A stretch of DNA of 64,000 nt. It comes from Desulfovibrionaceae bacterium. Lineage in GTDB: Bacteria > Desulfobacterota > Desulfovibrionia > Desulfovibrionales > Desulfovibrionaceae. The DNA is taken from assembly GCA_015709205.1 (NCBI GenBank), contig JACCQO010000002.1, forward strand, positions 1-64,000. The letters are read 5' to 3'. The notes beneath the pieces are model-generated. The model was not told the origin of the DNA. It saw nothing but the letters and a program-made list of their open reading frames with translations, and made no database searches. The translations under genes and the position numbers were made by a program. Shown piece after piece: positions 16,480 to 24,675 of the stretch (positions are counted from its first letter, which is position 1; every line of letters begins with the position of its first letter).

Positions 16480-17130
16480 TCAGGTCAGGCCGAGCAGCCG
16501 CAGCCCCTCCAGGAAGAAGCGCGCGGAAAAGAAGAGCAGGGCCGCCCCCAGGGCGCGCAGCACGAGCACGTAGCCCGTGGAGCGCAGTAGGCCGCGCAGC
16601 CGTCCGGTGGCCAGGGCCAGCAGCACCTTTGCCCCCAGCAGGCAGACATAGAACCCGGCCAGGAAGGCCACGGGCCCGGCCGCGCCCGCCCGCGCCCCGC
16701 TGACCAGCACCGGCGCGCCCACCGTGGCCCAGAACAGGTAGGGATGCGGGCTGAGCACGTTGGTCAGCACGCCCTTTTTCAGCGCGGAACGGCCCGTGCC
16801 CGCCGCACCATTCGGCCCGGCCGCGCCGTCCGGCTCCAGCGCCGGGCGGCCCGTGAGCGTCTGCCAGCCGAGCAGCGCCAGATACGCCGCGCCCGCCAGG
16901 GCCACCGCGCCCAGCAGCCCGCCGGACCCCTCCATGCGCGCCAGCACCAGCCAGGCCAGGGCCACGATGGGCGCGTCCGTGAGCACCGGGGCCACGGCCA
17001 CGAACAGCCCGGCGCGCGTGCCGCGCGCCAGGGTCTCGCTGAAGACCAGGGCCATCAGCGGCCCGGGCGAGAATCCGGCGGTCAGCCCGAGCACGGCGCC
17101 GGTGAACAGCAGGGAGGAGGGGCTGGGCAT
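16480..17130 (-). CDS. LysE/RhtB family amino-acid exporter
   Basis: Inner-membrane transporter of 216 residues with six predicted segments. The first segment ends in the signature GFSPGPLMALV, and VLTNVLSPHPYLFW follows mid-protein. It belongs to the LysE superfamily, which exports amino acids or their derivatives; the substrate cannot be read from sequence. A short Gly/Ala/Asn-rich linker (residues 94-112) separates the halves. A GACGGGCGCTG-type 11-base repeat overlaps its 3' flank at 16,443-16,475. Transcribed alone. Confidence 0.87.
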   Translation of the reverse strand: MPSPSSLLFTGAVLGLTAGFSPGPLMALVFSETLARGTRAGLFVAVAPVLTDAPIVALAWLVLARMEGSGGLLGAVALAGAAYLALLGWQTLTGRPALEPDGAAGPNGAAGTGRSALKKGVLTNVLSPHPYLFWATVGAPVLVSGARAGAAGPVAFLAGFYVCLLGAKVLLALATGRLRGLLRSTGYVLVLRALGAALLFFSARFFLEGLRLLGLT

Positions 17131-17332
17131 GGTCGTCTCGCTGTGCCGCGTGCGGCGCGGGGTTGCGGGTTGGGCCGAAGGACCTGGACGGCTTCGGCGG
17201 TCCGGACGGTCGGGACGGCCCGGACGGTCGGGACGGGTTGGTTGGGCCGGGCGGGCAGGGGGGTGAAAAGGGCCGCTCTCCGCGCGGTCCGCGCCGCCCC
17301 GGGACCCGCGCCCGGCGCGGGCCAGGAAGGCT

Positions 17333-17361
17333 TTTACAAACCGCCCGGCCGCCGGTATAAG
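17333..17361 (+). promoter_or_regulatory. Strong sigma-70 promoter of the PAP2/ArnT-like operon
   Basis: TTTACA, 17 bases, TATAAG: five of six matches in each box. The last -10 base is 17,361, so +1 should be near 17,368, at the ATG at 17,367. No Shine-Dalgarno fits between them, which suggests a leaderless transcript. Confidence 0.6.
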
Positions 17362-17366
17362 GCCGC

Positions 17367-18023
17367 ATGCGTTCGCGCCCCGTTGTCCACGCCCTGCTGA
17401 CCGTCCTGCCGCTCACTATCGCGCTCGCGCTGCTCTGGCAACAGTTCGGCGCGGGCTGGTCCGGCCGCGCGGCCGTGCAGGCCTTCTGCGCCGCCCACCG
17501 CGCCGCGCATCCGGCCGTCGCCCTGGCCGCCCGGCTGGCCACGGACTGGGGCAACGCCGTCTTCTACGTGGTCTACGCCGTGCTCCTCGCGCGCGGCCTG
17601 CGCTCCGGCGACCGCGCCGCCGTGCGCCTGGCCCTGACCTACGCCGTGGTCCAGATCCTCGTCGGCTTCCTCCTGGTGCGCGCGCTCAAGATTTCCATCG
17701 GCGCGCCCCGGCCCGGCGTGGACGGCTTCAACACCCCCGGCAGCTTTTCCTCGGCGCACAACTCCATGCCCTCGGGCCACACCGCGGAGATCACCGGCGC
17801 CACGCTTCCCCTGGCCCTGCGCGCCCGCTCCCTGGCCGTGCCCGCGCTCCTGGGCCTGACCGTGCTCCTGGTGGGCGCAAGCCGCGTCTACCTGGGCTGG
17901 CACCATCCCGAGGACGTGTTCTGCGGCCTGCTCGTCGGCGCCTGGGCGGGCCTGCTGATCCACTTCGCGGCCCGGCCCGGCTTCTTCCGTCGCCCGCGCG
18001 CCGCCCACTCCAACAACCAATGA
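17367..18023 (+). CDS. PAP2 superfamily membrane phosphatase
   Basis: A 218-residue membrane phosphatase with the three PAP2 motifs: KISIGAPRP (residues 109-117), PSGHT (near 134), and SRVYLGWHHPEDV (near 172), the last holding the catalytic His and Asp. About five hydrophobic segments; the active site should face the periplasm. Candidate substrates are undecaprenyl pyrophosphate, lipid A phosphates or phosphatidic acid derivatives. It overlaps the ArnT-like gene by 4 bases (ATGA), so the pair likely works on the same lipid-linked substrate. The start coincides with the predicted transcript start. Confidence 0.9.
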   Translation: MRSRPVVHALLTVLPLTIALALLWQQFGAGWSGRAAVQAFCAAHRAAHPAVALAARLATDWGNAVFYVVYAVLLARGLRSGDRAAVRLALTYAVVQILVGFLLVRALKISIGAPRPGVDGFNTPGSFSSAHNSMPSGHTAEITGATLPLALRARSLAVPALLGLTVLLVGASRVYLGWHHPEDVFCGLLVGAWAGLLIHFAARPGFFRRPRAAHSNNQ

Positions 18024-19843
18024 AAGCCGCCATGCCCGACACCACCAAGAACCGTTTCGGCTCGCTCCTGGACGCCGCCTTCGACGCCGGGGCCTTCTGG
18101 CCCCTGGTCTCCCTCGCGGTCATCGTCGGCCTGCAGACCGCCTTCACCCTGGACTGCCGCCAGCTCTGGTACTCCGACGAAGTCCGCTACGCCAACGTGC
18201 TCGAACAGCTCCTGCACAAGGGCAAGTGGATCGTCCTCCATCTCAACGGCGAACCCTACCCGGACAAGCCGCCCGTCTACTTCTGGATGCTCGCCGGGCT
18301 CAAGCTTATCGTGGGCCACGTCCGGCCCATGCTCTTCTTCCTCGGCTCCGCGGTCTCCGGCTACCTCTACGCCGCGGCCACCTACGTCTTGGCCCGCTCC
18401 GTGGCCGGCATGGACCGCAAGCGGGGCTTCGCCGCCGGCCTCGTGCTCGCCTCCACCTTCTACTTCGTGGGCGTGAGCCACTACACGCGCATGGACCTGC
18501 TCTTCGCCGCGCTGATCACCTTCGCCCACGTCTGCCTCTTCCGCGGCTGGCAAAGGGACAAGGCCACCGGGACCATCGTCGCGGGTTTCCTCCTCGCGGC
18601 CCTGGCCACGCTGACCAAGGGCCCCCTGGGCTTCGCCTTCCCCGTCGTGGCCTCGGTCGCCTACCTCTGCTGGATCGGCCGTCCCCAGCGCCTCTTCCGC
18701 CGCGACGTGCTCCTGGGCCTGCTCCTGGCCGTGGCCGTGCTCGGCGCCTGGGTCGCGGCGGCCTACTTCACCGAGCCCGAATCCTTTCTGCGCAACATCT
18801 TCCACGACCAGATCTACAAGCGCGCCGTGGACACCTGGCACCACGGCCATCCGTTCTACCACTACTTCCTGACCCTGCCCCTGGCCTGGCTGCCCTGGAC
18901 CCTGCTCCTTTTCCTCCTGCCCTGGCGCAGGCTGGGCAAGGGTTCCCTGTGGCGCGGCGCGTGGTCCGCGCGGCGCGACGAGCCCGGCCTGACCTACGTC
19001 TGGATCGCGCTCGTCACCGGCTTCGCCATGCTCTCGGCCGTCTCCATCAAGATCGTCATCTACCTGCTGCCGCTCTTCGCGCCCCTGGCCGTGCTCACCG
19101 CGCGCACGCTCCTGGCCGACCGCCGCGCCCGGCCCGACGCGCCCGGCACCGCCGACCGCTTCTGGAAGCTCCTGGCCGCGCTCTTCGCGCTCATGGCCCT
19201 GGCCGTGCCCTTCGCCAACTACGCCCACCCCTGGCCCATCACCATCACCGGCCTCATCCCCCTGGCCGGGGGCTGCGCCGTGCTGGCCCTGGTCTTCTGG
19301 AAGGGCGTGCCCCGCGGCGCGGCGCGCGGCGGCCTGCTGCTCCTGGCCCTGTGCGTCGGCGGCTGGATCTGGCTCGTCGGCACCCGGGTCGCGCCCAGCC
19401 TGGACGCGGTCATGAGCCCGCGGCACCAGGCCACGGTCATGCGCGAGTACATCGCCAAGGGGTTCTACCCCGTGACCTACAAGGTCTACTCCGGCACCTA
19501 CAGCTACTACGCGGGCCAGGACGTCCTGGAGGTCAAGTCCTGGGAGGACGTGGCCCAGGTGCTGCAATGGCGGCCCAAGGTCGTGCTGGCCATGAAGCGC
19601 AAGTACTGGGAGGAATGGGAAAACCGTCCGGCCGACCTGCGGATCGTGGACGAACAGTGGATCGTCGAGGAACCCTACGTCCTCGCCGTGAGCACCGAAG
19701 CCCCCGCGCCCCAGGGCCCCGACGCCCCGGCTTCCGAAGCCGCGGCCCCGACCGGACCCGCCGCCAACGCCACCCGACCCGCCGACACCGACGCCACCGC
19801 CGTCAACGCCACCACCGCCACCAACGCCACCCCGGCGCAGTAG
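18020..19843 (+). CDS. ArnT-like (PMT/GT83) membrane glycosyltransferase
   Basis: A 607-residue polytopic GT-C enzyme that uses polyprenyl-phosphate sugar donors. The first periplasmic loop carries YSDEVRYANVLEQL, with the catalytic acidic pair, followed by PYPDKPPVYFW, both typical of ArnT. Then about 11 hydrophobic segments and a soluble periplasmic domain. The last 50 residues are an Ala/Pro/Thr/Asn tail (NATTATNATPAQ). Overlap with the PAP2 gene suggests lipid A or another envelope glycolipid as acceptor. The exact sugar is unknown. A 33-bp hairpin follows. Confidence 0.86.
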   Translation: MKAAMPDTTKNRFGSLLDAAFDAGAFWPLVSLAVIVGLQTAFTLDCRQLWYSDEVRYANVLEQLLHKGKWIVLHLNGEPYPDKPPVYFWMLAGLKLIVGHVRPMLFFLGSAVSGYLYAAATYVLARSVAGMDRKRGFAAGLVLASTFYFVGVSHYTRMDLLFAALITFAHVCLFRGWQRDKATGTIVAGFLLAALATLTKGPLGFAFPVVASVAYLCWIGRPQRLFRRDVLLGLLLAVAVLGAWVAAAYFTEPESFLRNIFHDQIYKRAVDTWHHGHPFYHYFLTLPLAWLPWTLLLFLLPWRRLGKGSLWRGAWSARRDEPGLTYVWIALVTGFAMLSAVSIKIVIYLLPLFAPLAVLTARTLLADRRARPDAPGTADRFWKLLAALFALMALAVPFANYAHPWPITITGLIPLAGGCAVLALVFWKGVPRGAARGGLLLLALCVGGWIWLVGTRVAPSLDAVMSPRHQATVMREYIAKGFYPVTYKVYSGTYSYYAGQDVLEVKSWEDVAQVLQWRPKVVLAMKRKYWEEWENRPADLRIVDEQWIVEEPYVLAVSTEAPAPQGPDAPASEAAAPTGPAANATRPADTDATAVNATTATNATPAQ

Positions 19844-19873
19844 CGCCGGGGGCGGTGCGGCGGCGGCGAAGAG

Positions 19874-19945
19874 CCGGGGGGAGGCGGGGAGAGGCGGGAC
19901 CTTTTTCGGCGAAAAAAGGTCCCGCCTCTCCCCGCCTCCCCCCGG
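19874..19945 (+). terminator. Perfect 33-bp hairpin, repeat family A
   Basis: The arms 19,874-19,906 and 19,913-19,945 are exact reverse complements around the loop CGGCGA. The outer half is G/C blocks (CCGGGGGGAGGCGGGG) and the inner end is T5/A5. It follows the ArnT-like gene by 30 bases. The same loop, A/T run and C-rich arm begin this window on the other strand, so it belongs to a dispersed family. A long perfect stem like this would also stall polymerase and protect mRNA ends. Confidence 0.8.
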
Positions 19946-20209
19946 GCCCCCCTCCACTCCTCTCCACTTCCAAAAACTGCTGGCTGGATGAGGGCGGTGG
20001 GGACTGTTGCGTGCGCGTGGATGCCGGACGGTGTGGCGCGGGCGCGGGACGTGCGGGAAAGGTGGAGGTGGTGCGGACGTGCCGGGCTGCCGCCGCCTGG
20101 CGGCGGATGCGCCCTGGGGGAGACAGGGAAAGAGGCGGGTGATTCGACGGGGCGGAAGTCGAGCGCGGGCGGGGGAAAGCTGCAACATTCGCCGCAGCAC
20201 CGACGACCG

Positions 20210-20284
20210 CGAAAAGGGTGCAGCGTCACGCTGCCGAAAAGGGTGCAGCGTCACGCTGCCGAAAAGGGTGCAGCGTCACGCTCC
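20210..20284 (-). repeat. Three tandem 25-bp hairpin units after MshEN-like gene 1
   Basis: Unit CGAAAAGGGTGCAGCGTCACGCTGC occurs three times head to tail; the third differs in its last two bases. Each unit contains GCAGCGT-C-ACGCTGC, a 7-bp hairpin. On the minus strand each hairpin is followed by ACCCTTTTCG. The array lies immediately after the stop codon at 20,289, so it looks like a triplicated terminator. Confidence 0.85.
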
Positions 20285-20288
20285 CTGG

Positions 20289-20849
20289 TCAGGCGGGGTT
20301 GTCTTCGGCCAGGTCGTCGACGGCGTAGCGCGAGGTGGCGGTCGCCATCGCGGGGGCGCCGGAGCCCGGCGCTGCGGCCTTCTCGGCCTCGGCAGCCTTC
20401 TTGGCCAGGGACGCGAACACCGACTGCGCGTGCTTGATCTGCTCTTTGGTCACGAAGCCCATGGCCAGCAATACCTCCTCCACGGTGCGGTCGCGCTGCT
20501 CACTCTGCTGCTGCTCCAGGGCTGCGGCCACCTGCTCGGGCGTGACCAGCCGCTCCTGCAGCAGCACGTTCACCAGCGAAGGCCGCTTTTTCTTGCGCTT
20601 GAGCTTGACCTGCCCCCCGGCGGCTCCGGCCGCCGCCTCCATGGCCGAGGTCTGCGAGCGCAGGTCCTCCTCGTCGCGGCGGAGCGTGCGCACGCGGACC
20701 TTGAGGTCGGCAAGCTCCATGTCCAACCGCTGGTTGGTGGATTTGAGCTTGGAAAGCTGGGCGCGCTTGTTTTGCAACATTATATAATACATGAGGAAAA
20801 CGGCGACGACGGCGAGAAACGCCAGGAATGCGGCATACAGGGGGTTCAT
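20289..20849 (-). CDS. Membrane-anchored coiled-coil protein with MshEN-like C-terminus (1)
   Basis: A 186-residue protein in three parts. Residues 5-25 are one membrane helix (AFLAFLAVVAVFLMYYIML). Residues 28-70 are a coiled coil. Residues 88-145 read LVNVLLQERLVTPEQVAAAL, EQQQSE, VEEVLLAMGFVTKEQI. The last part follows the MshEN/GspE N-terminal pattern (LVxxGxxxxxxLxxALxxQ...LGxxLxxxG), a domain that in MshE binds c-di-GMP. Key Gly/Arg positions are only partly kept, so nucleotide binding is uncertain. A paralogue lies upstream at 21,107. Likely inner-membrane; role unknown. Confidence 0.7.
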   Translation of the reverse strand: MNPLYAAFLAFLAVVAVFLMYYIMLQNKRAQLSKLKSTNQRLDMELADLKVRVRTLRRDEEDLRSQTSAMEAAAGAAGGQVKLKRKKKRPSLVNVLLQERLVTPEQVAAALEQQQSEQRDRTVEEVLLAMGFVTKEQIKHAQSVFASLAKKAAEAEKAAAPGSGAPAMATATSRYAVDDLAEDNPA

Positions 20850-20901
20850 GGTGCTTTCCGTGCGTGGCGGCGCGTTCCCAGGGGGGATGGCGCATGCGTC
20901 A

Positions 20902-20914
20902 CTTTAGTGTAAAG
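20902..20914. promoter_or_regulatory. Inverted repeat CTTTA-GTG-TAAAG
   Basis: A perfect 5-bp inverted repeat immediately downstream of the predicted -10 box of the MshEN-like gene 1. Possible operator; no regulator can be named. Confidence 0.3.
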
Positions 20915-20915
20915 C

Positions 20916-20944
20916 AGCTTAACAATGATGCTGATATGTTGCAA
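20916..20944 (-). promoter_or_regulatory. Promoter match of MshEN-like gene 1
   Basis: On the minus strand: TTGCAA, 17 bases, TAAGCT, in a markedly AT-rich stretch. It gives a leader of about 60 bases. Confidence 0.45.
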
Positions 20945-21106
20945 GGCATCCGCCAAAATGGGGGATACCCCCCCCCCTCGGGATCGGGATGGGCGGGCCG
21001 GCGCGGCCGGGAGCGGCGCGGGGAAGCTGCGGTGCGCGGGCGGTTGGGCAGGCCGCACGGGCAAAGGTGCGACGCATGGGCCTCGCGTTTCGGAGCGGGT
21101 CCGGTT

Positions 21107-21628
21107 TTATCGCCCGGCCTTGGCCTTGGCCGCGGCAAGGGCCTTTTCGTACACGGTGCGGGCCGTGTTCAGCTTGGCTTCGGTGATGTGGTTGAACATC
21201 ACCAGGATCTGTTCGAGCTCCATCTCGCTTTTGGTGCTGGCCTTGTATTCCTGGGCCTTGGCCAACTGTTCGGCGGTGAGGAATTTCTGGCGTACCAGGA
21301 AGTCCACCAGGGTCGTGGCGCGTTTGGCCTTGCGGGCCGGGGCCTTGGACAGCAGGTCGGAGTAATCGTCTCGCGCCGCGTCTTCGGCCTCCTGTTCGCG
21401 TTTGGCCTTGGCCGCACCGTATTCGCCCAGGGTGCGCTTGAGGTTCTGGATGTTCTTTTCGCGCTGGTCGGCCTCGTTCTGCAGCACGGCGATGGCCTGC
21501 TCGAAGGTCGCCTTCTCCGTGCCCAGTTCGCCGATCTCCTTGCGCAGTTGGCTGGACTGCTGGAAGAGGATCTTGAAGATCACGGCGAAGACGCCCAGTG
21601 CGCCCAGAAGAATCAGCGACAGGTCCAT
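21107..21628 (-). CDS. Membrane-anchored coiled-coil protein with MshEN-like C-terminus (2)
   Basis: A 173-residue paralogue of the gene at 20,289, with the same plan: an N-terminal membrane helix (LSLILLGALGVFAVIFKILF), a coiled coil (residues 25-75), a charged linker, and a C-terminal unit TTLVDFLVRQKFLTAEQLAKA...LEQILVMFNHITEAKLNTA. The ribosome site TTGGAAA is weak. A 257-base gap with its own promoter match separates the two, so they are probably transcribed separately. They could form a hetero-oligomer at the membrane (inference). No named family recognised. Confidence 0.7.
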   Translation of the reverse strand: MDLSLILLGALGVFAVIFKILFQQSSQLRKEIGELGTEKATFEQAIAVLQNEADQREKNIQNLKRTLGEYGAAKAKREQEAEDAARDDYSDLLSKAPARKAKRATTLVDFLVRQKFLTAEQLAKAQEYKASTKSEMELEQILVMFNHITEAKLNTARTVYEKALAAAKAKAGR

Positions 21629-21737
21629 TGTGGTTTCCAATGGCTGGGGTGATGCGGAATTGTCTCCCTCTATCAGGCGGAAAGCATCGGCGCAACCGTC
21701 GAGTCGCCTTTTCCGCGCCCCGGGAGCGTTCCTGCAC

Positions 21738-21766
21738 TTGACGGAGCGCGCCGCATCGGGGACACT
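21738..21766 (+). promoter_or_regulatory. Promoter match of the ABC uptake operon
   Basis: TTGACG, 17 bases, GACACT. The -35 is good and the -10 weak; the leader would be about 80 bases. Confidence 0.35.
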
Positions 21767-21853
21767 TCCACGCTGATGTCCGGCGCATTTCCGTCCCGGC
21801 GGCGGCAGCGGCGCGCCGGTGGGTTCAACCCTTTCCCGCGTTGGAGGCATTGT

Positions 21854-22804
21854 ATGAAACGCTTGATCGTGTGTGCGGCCCTGTCCCTGCTGCTGGCGTT
21901 GCCCACCGGCGCATCGGCCAAGAAGGTCCCGGTGGTGTCCGTGAACCAGTTCGTGGAGCATCCGGCCCTGGACGCCGTGCTCAAGGGCTTTCAGGACTAC
22001 TTCAAGGACAAGAACCTTCAGGTGACCTACAACGTGCACAACGCCCAGGCCAACATGGCCACGACGACGCAGATCGCCAGCCAGATCATGGGCGAGGAGC
22101 CCGACCTGGTGCTGGCCATCGCCACGCCCTCGGCCCAGGCCTGCGCGCAGAAGATCAAGGACCGCCCGGTGCTCTTCACCGCAGTGACCGATCCGGTGTC
22201 CGCCGGATTGGTGGCCGGCATCGAGGCCCCGGGCGGCAACGTCACGGGCCTGAGCGACCTGAGCCCCGTGGCCCGGCAGGTGGACCTGATCCGCGAGTTC
22301 CAGCCCGACGTCAAGGCCATCGGCGTGATCTATAACGCGGGCGAGGCCAACTCCGTGGTCCTGGCCAATCTGCTCAAGGAAGCCTGCAAGGAGCGCGGCA
22401 TCAAGGTCGAGGAGGCCTCGGTGGTCAATACCTCGGGGGTCTATCAGGCGGCCAAGAGCTTGGTGGGCCGCTGCGAGGCCGTGTACGTGCCCACGGACAA
22501 CACCGTGGTCAGCGCCCTGGAGTCCGCGGTCAAGATTTTCGACGAGAACAATCTTCCGCTCTACGCCGCCGACACGGCCTCCGTGCCGCGCGGGGCCGTG
22601 GCCGCCCTGGCCCTGGACTACTACCGCATGGGCCGCCAGGCCGGAAAGATGGCCAACCGCATCTTCAACGGCTCCAAGACCAAGGACATGCCCGTGGAGT
22701 ATCTGCAGGACCTCAAGCTCCTCGTCAGCAAGAAGAACGCCGCGGCCATGGGTGTGCGGATTCCCCAGGCGGTGCTCAAGCGCGCCGACAAGGTGCTTGA
22801 CTAG
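21854..22804 (+). CDS. ABC transporter substrate-binding protein (PF04392 type)
   Basis: A 316-residue secreted binding protein. The signal peptide spans residues 1-22 (KRLIVCAALSLLLALPTGASA). The mature part has the two-lobe fold of the ABC_sub_bind family: VVSVNQFVEHPALDAVLKGF, LAIATPSAQAC, FTAVTDPVSAGLV, IGVIYNAGEANS, VYVPTDNTVVS. Family members bind small solutes; the tryptophan transporter TrpXYZ of streptococci belongs here, but the ligand in this organism is not shown. GGAGG lies 7 bases before the ATG. First gene of a three-gene operon. Confidence 0.9.
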   Translation: MKRLIVCAALSLLLALPTGASAKKVPVVSVNQFVEHPALDAVLKGFQDYFKDKNLQVTYNVHNAQANMATTTQIASQIMGEEPDLVLAIATPSAQACAQKIKDRPVLFTAVTDPVSAGLVAGIEAPGGNVTGLSDLSPVARQVDLIREFQPDVKAIGVIYNAGEANSVVLANLLKEACKERGIKVEEASVVNTSGVYQAAKSLVGRCEAVYVPTDNTVVSALESAVKIFDENNLPLYAADTASVPRGAVAALALDYYRMGRQAGKMANRIFNGSKTKDMPVEYLQDLKLLVSKKNAAAMGVRIPQAVLKRADKVLD

Positions 22805-22882
22805 CGGGCGCACGCAAGGCATGCCCTCCCCGGGGCCGGACGCGCCGGCCCTGGGGATTTCGCATTTCGAGGAATTCTGAGA

Positions 22883-23773
22883 ATGACCTGGTACGCTTTC
22901 TACGGCGCGCTGGAACAGGGCTTCGTCTACGGCCTCATGGTCCTGGGCGTGTACCTGACCTTCCGGGTGCTGGATTTTCCCGACCTCACGGTGGACGGCA
23001 GCCTGCCCCTGGGCGCGGCCGTGTCCTCCGTGGCCATCACCGCGGGCGTGAACCCGTATCTCTCCCTGCTCTACGCCGCGGCCGCGGGGTTCGCCGCGGG
23101 CATGGTCACGGGCATCCTGAACACCAAGTTCAGGATCCTTCATCTGCTCGCCTCCATCCTGACCATGATTTCCTTGTATTCCGTCAACATTCGCATCATG
23201 GGGCGGCCGAACATGACCCTGCTGGGCAAGCCCACGGTGCTCGACGCGCTCACCGGCCTGGGGTTGCCGCCCTATCTGGCCTCCACCACGCTCTTCGGCG
23301 TCTTCGGGCTGGTGGCCATGGCCGCGCTGGTCTGGTTCCTGCGCACCGAGCTGGGCCAGACCATGATCGCCACGGGCGACAACCCCCAGATGATCACCAG
23401 CCAGGGCGTGAACACGCACACGGTGATCATCCTCGGCGTGGGGCTGTCCAACGCGCTGGTGGCGCTTTCCGGCGCGCTGGTGGCCCAGAACCAGGGCGCG
23501 GCCGACGTGGGCATGGGCGTGGGCACCATCGTGGCCGGGCTGGCCTCGGTCATCGTGGGCGAAACCGTGTTCGGCTGCCGCACCGTGACGCGCGCGCTCA
23601 TAGCCGCGCTGCTCGGCTCCGTGGTCTACCGGCTGGCCATCGCCCTGGCCCTGGGGCTCAAGTTCGGCGAATTCTCCTTCACCCCCAGCGACCTGAACCT
23701 GATCACCGCCGTGCTCGTGGTCGTGGCGCTGGTTTCGCCGAACATCAAGCGGCGGTTCCGGGGGCGCGCATGA
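22883..23773 (+). CDS. ABC transporter permease
   Basis: A 296-residue inner-membrane permease of the branched-chain/ribose type (BPD_transp_2) that partners PF04392 binding proteins. It opens with YAFYGALEQGFVYGLMVLGVYLTFRVLDFPDLTVDGS, a stretch highly typical of this subfamily, and has about eight membrane segments. The loop GLSNALVALSGALVAQNQGAAD marks the EAA-like coupling region. It lies 78 bases after the binding-protein gene and overlaps the ATPase gene by 4 bases. Confidence 0.92.
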   Translation: MTWYAFYGALEQGFVYGLMVLGVYLTFRVLDFPDLTVDGSLPLGAAVSSVAITAGVNPYLSLLYAAAAGFAAGMVTGILNTKFRILHLLASILTMISLYSVNIRIMGRPNMTLLGKPTVLDALTGLGLPPYLASTTLFGVFGLVAMAALVWFLRTELGQTMIATGDNPQMITSQGVNTHTVIILGVGLSNALVALSGALVAQNQGAADVGMGVGTIVAGLASVIVGETVFGCRTVTRALIAALLGSVVYRLAIALALGLKFGEFSFTPSDLNLITAVLVVVALVSPNIKRRFRGRA

Positions 23774-24564
23774 TCACCCTGGCCGACGTCGTCAAGTTCT
23801 TCCACCGCGGCACGGTCAACGAGGTCCTGGCGCTGAACAACGTCAGCCTGGAGATCGCGCGCGGCGACTGCATCACGGTCATCGGCTCCAACGGCGCGGG
23901 CAAGTCCACGCTGCTCAACTGTCTGGCCGGGAGCTTTTTCCCGGACAGCGGCACCCTGCGCATCGACGACGAGAACATCACCACCTGGCCGGAATACCGG
24001 CGCGCGAAGTTCATCGGCCGCGTGTTCCAGGACCCCATGCGCGGCACCTGCGGGGCCATGTCCATCGAGGAGAACATGGCCCTGGCGCTCAAGCGCGGCA
24101 TGCGGCGCGGCTTTTCCCTGGGCGTCAAGGCCGCGGACCGCGAGCGGTTCCGCGCGCAGCTCCGCGCCCTGGACCTGGGGCTGGAGAACCGGCTGCGCGA
24201 CCGCGTCGGCCTGCTTTCCGGAGGCCAGCGCCAGGCCATGACCATGCTCATGGCCACCCTGGTGCGCCCGCGCCTGCTGCTGCTCGACGAGCACACCGCG
24301 GCCCTGGACCCCAAGACCGCCAAGCAGATTCTGGACCTCACGCGCGAGATCGTGGAGCGCGACCGGCTGACCACGCTGATGGTCACGCACAACATGCACC
24401 AGGCCCTGGACTTCGGGAACCGGCTGGTCATGCTCCACCGCGGCGAGATCATCCTGGACGTGCGCGACGCGGAAAAGGCCGGCCTCACGGTGCAGGACCT
24501 CCTGGAGCGCTTCTACACGGCCAGCGGCGAGCGCATGGAATCCGACCGCATGCTCCTGGGCTAG
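23770..24564 (+). CDS. ABC transporter ATP-binding protein
   Basis: A 264-residue ATPase that powers the uptake system. Walker A is GSNGAGKST (residues 38-46), the Q-loop lies at VFQDPM, the signature is LLSGGQRQAM, Walker B is LLLLDEHTA, and the switch His is in MVTHN. The start overlaps the permease stop as ATGA. The order binding protein-permease-ATPase is complete, with no further subunit. Confidence 0.94.
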   Translation: MITLADVVKFFHRGTVNEVLALNNVSLEIARGDCITVIGSNGAGKSTLLNCLAGSFFPDSGTLRIDDENITTWPEYRRAKFIGRVFQDPMRGTCGAMSIEENMALALKRGMRRGFSLGVKAADRERFRAQLRALDLGLENRLRDRVGLLSGGQRQAMTMLMATLVRPRLLLLDEHTAALDPKTAKQILDLTREIVERDRLTTLMVTHNMHQALDFGNRLVMLHRGEIILDVRDAEKAGLTVQDLLERFYTASGERMESDRMLLG

Positions 24565-24675
24565 GACGGCCGCGTCCCCCGCAAGGCCGGGGCCCCCGGG
24601 CGGTCCCGTCCGGCCCGCGCCGCGCGCCGCGCGCCGGGCGTGGCGCTTTGCGCCCAAACCCTGTACACACTCCCC

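Larger units (their letters stand above)
19844..20288. other. Intergenic region with hairpin elements
   Basis: About 445 bases between convergent genes. Left: the 33-bp hairpin (family A). Right: three tandem 25-base hairpin units. In between, 19,946-20,209 is GC-rich with no gene or motif that I can support. Confidence 0.6.

Noticed and set aside
14537..17554. 1,005-codon minus-strand frame
   Set aside because: Crosses the sirtuin, thiamine-binding and LysE genes in a shadow frame; no start site or recognisable domain.
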